Positions 7,350 to 12,335 of a DNA stretch of 12,335 nt are shown here, piece after piece. The DNA lies in contig CAIWNO010000256.1 of the NCBI GenBank assembly GCA_903914045.1, forward strand, positions 1-12,335, in the 5' to 3' direction. How positions within the stretch are numbered: the first letter of the stretch is position 1; each line of letters begins with the position of its first letter. Source of the stretch: an uncultured bacterium. Its GTDB lineage: Bacteria > Planctomycetota > Phycisphaerae > Phycisphaerales > SM1A02. The position numbers were made by a program, and so were the translations under genes. The notes beneath the pieces were generated by a model that saw nothing but the letters and a program-made list of their open reading frames with translations, searched no databases and was not told the DNA's origin.

Positions 7350-10300
7350 ATGGTTCGCTTCTTCATCCACCGTCCAATTTTCGCCAGCGTCATTGCGATC
7401 ATCACCGCGCTGGCCGGCGCTATTGCCATGTTTGTGCTGCCAATTTCGCAGTTTCCAAATGTTGTGCCGCCAACGGTTCAAGTGTCCGCCACTTACAACG
7501 GCGCGGACGCGTTGTCGGTGGCCAACTCGGTGACCATGCCGCTGGAACAGCAAATCAACGGCACGGAGGGCATGATTTACATGTCCTCCAACAGCACCAA
7601 CAATGGCTCCAGCGTGATCACCGTCACGTTTCAAGTTGGCTATGACCTGAACACTGGCGCGGTTGATGTTCTCAACCGCGTGCAAACCGCCACGTCGCAA
7701 CTTCCGCAACAAGTGCAACAACTTGGCGTGACCATTACCAAGCAGTCCACCAACATGACGCTTGTGGTGTCGCTTACTTCCGCCGACGGAACCTACGACA
7801 GCAAGTTTCTTTCCAACTACGCCAACATTGTTGTGCAACCCGTGCTTGCGCGCGTGAACGGCGTGGGCACCATCAACATCTTTGGTCTGTTGCAATATTC
7901 CATGCGCGTGTGGTTGGATCCAATGCGCATGACCGCGCTTGCCATTTCAACTGATGACGTGACCGCGGCCATCAAGGATCAAAATCAGCAAGCGTCTATT
8001 GGAAGTATTGGTTCAAGTCCAACCACTGGCAATCCAGGTTTTGATTTAACGCTGACCACCAAAGGTCGCTTAATGAGCGAAGAGGAATTTGGCGACATTG
8101 TTGTGCGCAGTGGTGCCGATGGCGCCGTGGTGCGCATTCGTGACATTGGTCGCACGGAGTTGGGCGCGTATCAGTACGACACCACAAGCACCAGAAATGG
8201 CAAAAGCACGGGCACAATCAGCGTTTATCAATTGCCGACCGCCAATGCGTACTCCGTGGTTGAGGGCGTCAAGGCGCAGATGAAAAGAATTGAGTCGCTC
8301 TTGCCACCGGGCGTGACATGGCAAGTGACCTACGACAGCACCGCGTTCGTGTCGGCCTCCATTAATGATCTGGTCAAGACACTTATCGAAGCTGGCTTGT
8401 TGGTTCTGCTAGTCATCTTTATTTTCCTGCAGAGTTGGCGCGCCACGCTTATTCCCATGATCGCCATTCCGGTTTCAATTGTCGGAACCTTCGCCATCAT
8501 GATGGCGGCGGGGTTCACCATCAACACGCTCACGTTGCTTGGACTTGTGCTTGCCATTGGCTTGGTGGTGGATGATTCAATTATTGTGGTTGAGAATGTG
8601 TACCGGCAACTTGAACTTGGCGCGCCTAATGGAAAGATTGCGGCCGAGCGCGCCATGAAAGAAGTTGCGGGACCGATTGTAGCCACCAGCTCCGTGTTGC
8701 TTGCGGTGTTTATTCCCGCCGCCATGATGCCTGGAATAACCGGGCAGCTGTATAACCAATTCGCGCTCACCATTGCGTTTAGCATTGTGCTGAGCATGAT
8801 TAATTCGCTCACGCTATCGCCAGCGTTATGCGGCGTTTTCCTGCAGAAACCGCACAAAACCACCTTCCGCCCATTTGTCATATTCAACGAAGGCTTTGAG
8901 TATTGCACCGGCCGCTACTCCACATTTGTGCGCTGGCTTTCGCATCACTGGTACATCATTGCCGCAACATTTGTCATTGGCGCGTTGGGCGTGGTGTATT
9001 TGCTTGAGCGCACGCCAACCGCGTTCATTCCCAATGAGGATCAGGGCTACTACTTCGTTGGCATGACGTTGCCATCCGGTTCCAGTTTGGAAAGAACCGA
9101 AGCCGTCAGCGCCAAAGTGTTGGAGCTTGTCAGGCGCGATCCTGCAGTGGTGGATGTCATTCAGATCAACGGCTACAACTTTCTCACGTCGGTTGCCACA
9201 ACCAACGCTGGCTTCATCATTGTCATTTTGAAACCATGGGATGAACGAAATGCATTCACCGAGAACGCACGCGCAATTATTATGCGCGTGTACCCGGAGT
9301 TGTTCAAAATTCCAGAGGCCAGCGTTTTTGCATTCCCGCCGCCACCTATTCCAGGCCTTGGCGCCATTGCCGGTTGGCAGTTGCAATTGGAAGATGTCAA
9401 TGGCATGGGCTATCCGTTGCTTTCAGAGGCCGCCGCCGCATTCACCGCCGAGCTAGAGAAACGCCCTGAAATTGCCGGCATTAGCTCGCCTTTCCAAGAT
9501 CAAGTTCCAATTCTGCGCCTCACCATTGATCGCACTAAGGCCATGAACTACGGCTTGGCCATGAGTGATGTGTTTAACACGCTTGGACAAACTATTGGCC
9601 AGTCGTTTGTCAATAATTTCAACCAATTCAATCAGGTGTACAACGTCATGATTCAGGCCAATGCCTCGCAGCGCATGAACTTGTCCGATGTGATGAAGTT
9701 GTTCGTCAAAAACAAAGATGGCGGCATGGTTCCGATTTCGTCGTTCGTTACGGTCAATGTGGAAGTTGGCACGGATAACGCAACGCGTTACAACATGTAC
9801 AACACTATTCAGATCAACGGCTCAACGGGTCCCGGATTTGGTTCCGGTGATTCCATCAAAGCCGTTGAAGAAGTGGCCGCGGCCACGCTGCCAGACGGCG
9901 TGACGTATGAGTGGACCGGAACCACGTATCAACAGATTGAATCGGGCACGTATGCGCCAATTATCTTTGCGCTTGCGCTTCTTGCGGTGTTCCTGCTGTT
10001 AGCCGCGCTCTATGAAAGTTGGATTCTGCCGCTTAACGTTCTGCTTGCCGTCACCTTCGCGGTGCTTGGCGCGTTGCTGCTTATGCACGTCCGCGGCAAG
10101 GCGCTGGACGTCTACGCGCAAATTGGTTTGGTCATGTTGGTTGGTCTGGCCGCCAAGAACGCAATTCTAATTGTTGAATTTGCCAAGAGCAGATACGAAG
10201 GCGGCGAAGAAATTATTGACGCCGCGGTGAACGCGTCGCATCAACGCTTGCGGCCAATTCTTATGACCGCCATTGCATTCATGCTTGGCGTGTTGCCGCT

Positions 10301-10529
10301 CACAATTGCCACGGGCGCCGGCGCCAATAGTCGCCAGTCCATTGGAACCACCGTGCTTGGTGGCATGCTGGGTTCAAGCACCATGGATCAATTGGTGGTG
10401 CCGGTTTTCTTTGTCATGATTCTTAGTTTGTCCGCGCGCTTTGGCGCCAAGCGTCCGCCCGTGAAGCCAGCCAATGGCGAGGCCGCGGCCATGGGCGATC
10501 CAGCGCCAGAGTCGCCAACCAAACATTGA
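7350..10529 (+). CDS. AcrB/MexB-type RND multidrug efflux pump (HAE1 family)
   Basis: Proton-driven inner-membrane transporter that moves drugs and other hydrophobic compounds from the periplasm and inner membrane into the outer-membrane channel. Its 1059 residues are normal for HAE1 pumps. The start MVRFFIHRPIFASVIAI is the standard first helix, followed by the first periplasmic pore/docking region. The proton-relay residues are in place: Asp408 and Asp409 in GLVVDDSIIVVENV, Lys936 in GLAAKNAILIVEFA, and Arg968 in QRLRPILMT, corresponding to Asp407, Asp408, Lys940 and Arg971 of AcrB. A Pro/Gly-rich loop, FAFPPPPIPGLGAIAGW (about 660-677), sits where AcrB has its switch or G-loop. The C-terminus is a hydrophilic tail rich in Pro and Ala. 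It follows the adaptor by 21 nt, and no outer-membrane gene follows. There is no clear Shine-Dalgarno sequence before ATG 7350 (the upstream bases are GACGCCCCC). The substrate range cannot be read from sequence. Confidence 0.97.
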   Translation: MVRFFIHRPIFASVIAIITALAGAIAMFVLPISQFPNVVPPTVQVSATYNGADALSVANSVTMPLEQQINGTEGMIYMSSNSTNNGSSVITVTFQVGYDLNTGAVDVLNRVQTATSQLPQQVQQLGVTITKQSTNMTLVVSLTSADGTYDSKFLSNYANIVVQPVLARVNGVGTINIFGLLQYSMRVWLDPMRMTALAISTDDVTAAIKDQNQQASIGSIGSSPTTGNPGFDLTLTTKGRLMSEEEFGDIVVRSGADGAVVRIRDIGRTELGAYQYDTTSTRNGKSTGTISVYQLPTANAYSVVEGVKAQMKRIESLLPPGVTWQVTYDSTAFVSASINDLVKTLIEAGLLVLLVIFIFLQSWRATLIPMIAIPVSIVGTFAIMMAAGFTINTLTLLGLVLAIGLVVDDSIIVVENVYRQLELGAPNGKIAAERAMKEVAGPIVATSSVLLAVFIPAAMMPGITGQLYNQFALTIAFSIVLSMINSLTLSPALCGVFLQKPHKTTFRPFVIFNEGFEYCTGRYSTFVRWLSHHWYIIAATFVIGALGVVYLLERTPTAFIPNEDQGYYFVGMTLPSGSSLERTEAVSAKVLELVRRDPAVVDVIQINGYNFLTSVATTNAGFIIVILKPWDERNAFTENARAIIMRVYPELFKIPEASVFAFPPPPIPGLGAIAGWQLQLEDVNGMGYPLLSEAAAAFTAELEKRPEIAGISSPFQDQVPILRLTIDRTKAMNYGLAMSDVFNTLGQTIGQSFVNNFNQFNQVYNVMIQANASQRMNLSDVMKLFVKNKDGGMVPISSFVTVNVEVGTDNATRYNMYNTIQINGSTGPGFGSGDSIKAVEEVAAATLPDGVTYEWTGTTYQQIESGTYAPIIFALALLAVFLLLAALYESWILPLNVLLAVTFAVLGALLLMHVRGKALDVYAQIGLVMLVGLAAKNAILIVEFAKSRYEGGEEIIDAAVNASHQRLRPILMTAIAFMLGVLPLTIATGAGANSRQSIGTTVLGGMLGSSTMDQLVVPVFFVMILSLSARFGAKRPPVKPANGEAAAMGDPAPESPTKH

Positions 10530-10549
10530 TTGATTGAAGTGGGTGAGAT

Positions 10550-10575
10550 GGCGCGGCGCATGCATGCGGCGCGCC
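10550..10575. terminator. Strong GC-rich palindromic hairpin after the RND gene
   Basis: GGCGCG (10550-10555) pairs with CGCGCC (10570-10575), and inside it CGCATGCATGCG (10557-10568) is itself a perfect palindrome; only a G-G pair (10556 and 10569) interrupts. It lies 20 nt after the RND stop and could end or stabilise the operon's mRNA. No U-tract follows directly, so intrinsic termination is uncertain. A second palindrome, GCGGCGCGCCGC (10566-10577), overlaps its right arm. Confidence 0.45.
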
Positions 10576-10607
10576 GCAATTTCACACAAAGTGTTTTGCA
10601 ATGCGAC
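10574..10607. repeat. 34-bp direct repeat, copy 1
   Basis: This copy matches 10665-10698 at 32 of 34 positions; copy starts are 91 bp apart. It carries internal dyad symmetry: ACAC-AAA-GTGT nested within GCAA...TTGC. No coding potential is evident. It could be part of a dispersed intergenic repeat family or a binding site; the window alone cannot decide. Confidence 0.8.
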
Positions 10608-10629
10608 TGTCTGAATGAGAGGCAGCACT

Positions 10630-10652
10630 ACAAAATATTTTTGCAAGGTGAT
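10630..10652. repeat. Degenerate third copy of the intergenic repeat (right half)
   Basis: ACAAAATATTTTTGCAAGG onward aligns with the right two-thirds of the two 34-bp copies with several substitutions and one inserted T. Its offset is 44 bp from copy 1 and 47 bp from copy 2, so the three lie at a spacing of about 45 bp. The match is partial and partly AT-rich, so it could be chance. Confidence 0.4.
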
Positions 10653-10664
10653 TTAGTTAACGCC

Positions 10665-10698
10665 CCGCAATTTCACACAATGTATTTTGCAATGCGAC
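10665..10698. repeat. 34-bp direct repeat, copy 2
   Basis: Second near-identical copy; it differs from 10574-10607 by A to T and G to A in the centre, which weakens the inner ACAC/GTGT dyad. Its end runs into ATGCGACCGCAT (10692-10703), a short inverted repeat not present in copy 1. It lies 19 nt beyond the stop codon of the convergent chemoreceptor gene. Confidence 0.8.
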
Positions 10699-10716
10699 CG
10701 CATCAACGCGCCACAA

Positions 10717-12335
10717 TTAAATAGTGAAGCGTGACACTTCGTCCTTCAAGTCGCCCACCGCGCCACGCAAATGGCTGGTGGCGCTATTGAATTCAGTCAA
10801 CGATTCCGCGGTGCGGTTGGCGCCTTCAGAAAGTCGAACCATGGCCTCACGAATTTGATCGGCGCCTTGGGATTGCGCGGACATGCCTTGGGCCACTTCA
10901 CCAAAGCGGCTGGTGATATTTTGCACCGCGGAAATAATTTCGCCAAGCTTCACGGACACATCGCCAATCTCACGCACACCGCCGCGCACTTGCCCCGCAA
11001 AGTTCGCCATTTCCTTCACGCCCGCGCTCACGCTCACTTGCATCTCGCTCACCATGCGCTCAATATTCAGCGCGGCGGTTCCTGTTTGATCGGCAAGCCG
11101 CGAAATTTCACTGGCCACCACCAAGAAACCAAGACCGTGTTTGCCAGCTTTTTCGGCTTCAATAGAGGCATTTATGGAAAGCAAATTGGTTTGATCGGCC
11201 ACCTTGGCCATGGTGCTTACCACCACATTAATTTTGGTGGCGCGCTCGTTAATGGTTGAAAGTTTTTCACCAAATGACGCCGTGGTCTTTTCAAGCTGGC
11301 GCATGGTGGCTTCCATGTTGGTCAAGTTTGCGCTGCTCTCTTGCGCCTTGGTTCCAGTGCTGGCCGCCATGGTGTTCACGTCGTTCATGGTGCGCGCAAG
11401 TTCCTTGCTGGTAGCGGAAATTTGTTTCACGGACGCCACGGCTTGGGTAGTTGAGGATCCATATTGAGCCACCACTTGTTGTTGCTCCGCGCTGGTGTGC
11501 TGCATGGTGGTTGCAATATCAATCAGCGTGACGGATGAATTCTGGATGCGGCCAATGAGTCCACGCAAATCATTGCTCATGGTTTGAATGGCGTTCAGCA
11601 GGGCGCCAGTTTCGTCATCACTGGTCTCGCCAACATCCGCGCGCAAATCGCCCGCGGCAACTTGCTTGGCCACGCGCACGGCGGTACGGATTGGATTGGA
11701 AATACTGCGCGCAACAATCAGCGCCGTCGCAATGACGCCAAGAATAATGGCCAGCGAAATTCCTATGATGAGATTGCGCTGAAAGTACATCATTGCAAAC
11801 GCCTCGCTGGCGTCTTGCTTTACGTTCATGCCCCAGCGGTAACTAGGCAAGTAACACCATGCGGCAATAACACTTTCGCCGCGGTAATCCGTGGAGTTTC
11901 CATAACCGCGGTTGCCGCTTGCCGCCTTTTGTGTGGCGGAACCCATGCCCTCGCCAATTGGAATTTTGAATTTGAATGCGGAGTCAAGTTTGAATCGAAG
12001 TGGAATAGTCACAAGAACGCTTTCGCCAACGCGCTGTCCCGTGACAATTTCTCCAGTGTCACCAAGGCCGCTTAAGTCTGAAAGCATTTTCCAAATTCGC
12101 TCTGGACCAATTCCCATGGCCAGCACGCCAATCACGCGTTCGTTGTCAAACACCGGGCTGGTTATAAACGCCAAGGGCTGTGCGTTTGTTCCATAGGTTT
12201 CAAATCCAGAAAGTTCTGATTGCAGCAATGTGCGCGAGCGATCCCATCCAACGGCAAGTTCGGTTCCCGCCAAATTACCCATAAGAATTGATTGAGTTGT
12301 GGAGAATGATGGATCAAGTGAAAACAAAATTCGAC
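10717..12335 (-). CDS. Methyl-accepting chemotaxis protein, WspA-like tip, N-terminus outside window
   Basis: Transmembrane chemoreceptor that controls a CheA kinase through its cytoplasmic hairpin. The frame runs off the right edge; the first in-frame initiator is a TTG at 12327 inside the sensing domain, so the start and first membrane segment are missing. Present from the edge are the distal part of a Cache-type sensing domain (about 1-180; GIGPERIW, SGLGDTGEI, the DYRG segment and SYRWGMNV), a membrane helix (about 182-205), a HAMP domain (to about 260) and the signalling coiled-coil hairpin. The tip reads IEAEKAGKHGLGFLVVASEI instead of the usual E-A-A-R-A-G-E-x-G-R-G-F-A-V-V-A-x-E-V form. 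The region AQGMSAQSQGADQIREAM resembles WspA-type receptors, known for surface-sensing c-di-GMP pathways. There is no C-terminal CheR-tether pentapeptide; it ends in EVSRFTI. It is convergent with the RND operon. The MCP family is certain; the WspA-like label is from remembered family patterns. Confidence 0.93.
   Translation of the reverse strand, partial: RILFSLDPSFSTTQSILMGNLAGTELAVGWDRSRTLLQSELSGFETYGTNAQPLAFITSPVFDNERVIGVLAMGIGPERIWKMLSDLSGLGDTGEIVTGQRVGESVLVTIPLRFKLDSAFKFKIPIGEGMGSATQKAASGNRGYGNSTDYRGESVIAAWCYLPSYRWGMNVKQDASEAFAMMYFQRNLIIGISLAIILGVIATALIVARSISNPIRTAVRVAKQVAAGDLRADVGETSDDETGALLNAIQTMSNDLRGLIGRIQNSSVTLIDIATTMQHTSAEQQQVVAQYGSSTTQAVASVKQISATSKELARTMNDVNTMAASTGTKAQESSANLTNMEATMRQLEKTTASFGEKLSTINERATKINVVVSTMAKVADQTNLLSINASIEAEKAGKHGLGFLVVASEISRLADQTGTAALNIERMVSEMQVSVSAGVKEMANFAGQVRGGVREIGDVSVKLGEIISAVQNITSRFGEVAQGMSAQSQGADQIREAMVRLSEGANRTAESLTEFNSATSHLRGAVGDLKDEVSRFTI

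Noticed and set aside
7155..7895. 246-residue minus-strand open frame spanning the adaptor/RND junction
   Set aside because: Gly/His/Arg/Val-rich shadow translation overlapping two certain genes; no start signal or family features.
10574..10698. CRISPR-like array
   Set aside because: Only two good copies, the intervening DNA contains a degraded copy rather than a unique spacer, and there are no cas genes.
10530..10724. 64-residue plus-strand open frame after the RND gene
   Set aside because: It covers the palindrome and both direct repeats, its peptide is repeat-derived and featureless, and no ribosome-binding site is visible.

Overview
The window comes from a Gram-negative bacterium: it encodes an outer-membrane efflux channel, several lipoproteins and an inner-membrane RND pump. 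Base composition is moderately GC-rich with many GCGC/CGCG words (judged by eye, not computed). No start codon that can be examined has a strong Shine-Dalgarno sequence. I cannot name the genus; the gene families are commonest in Proteobacteria.

Layout, left to right. (1) 3-1859, plus strand: a TolC/OprM-type outer-membrane factor. Its reading frame is open to the left edge, so the true start is probably outside the window. It has an unusually long N-terminal extension with a three-unit 15-residue tandem repeat. (2) 1945-1985: a hairpin with U-rich flanks on both strands, a likely bidirectional terminator between convergent units. (3) 6081 down to 1990, minus strand: a compact three-gene operon in the order FUSC-family membrane transporter, YtcA-like small lipoprotein (4-nt ATGA overlap), EmrA/HlyD-type membrane fusion protein (7-nt gap). 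This gene set resembles the E. coli ytcA-mdtNOP locus, but the order is permuted and the outer-membrane gene is convergent. (4) 6082-6128: a 47-bp region between two divergent starts. (5) 6129-10529, plus strand: an AcrA/MexA-type lipoprotein adaptor and an AcrB/MexB-type (HAE1) RND pump, with no outer-membrane gene directly downstream. (6) 10530-10716: a non-coding stretch holding a strong GC-rich palindrome and two nearly identical 34-bp direct repeats with a degenerate third copy between them. (7) 10717 to the right edge, minus strand: a methyl-accepting chemotaxis protein, truncated at its N-terminus by the window end, with a non-canonical hairpin tip like WspA-type receptors.

Reading the genes together: this is a multidrug or toxic-compound efflux island with two mechanistically different tripartite pumps, one FUSC-based and one RND-based. 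They are transcribed divergently from one short control region and may share the single outer-membrane factor. Both the sharing and the co-regulation are inferences from gene layout. The chemoreceptor is convergent to the RND operon and need not be functionally linked. I see no CRISPR array, RNA gene, insertion sequence or phage element. I see no clearly new biological system. The oddest items are the repeat-bearing extensions in three efflux proteins and the repeat/palindrome cluster after the RND gene.
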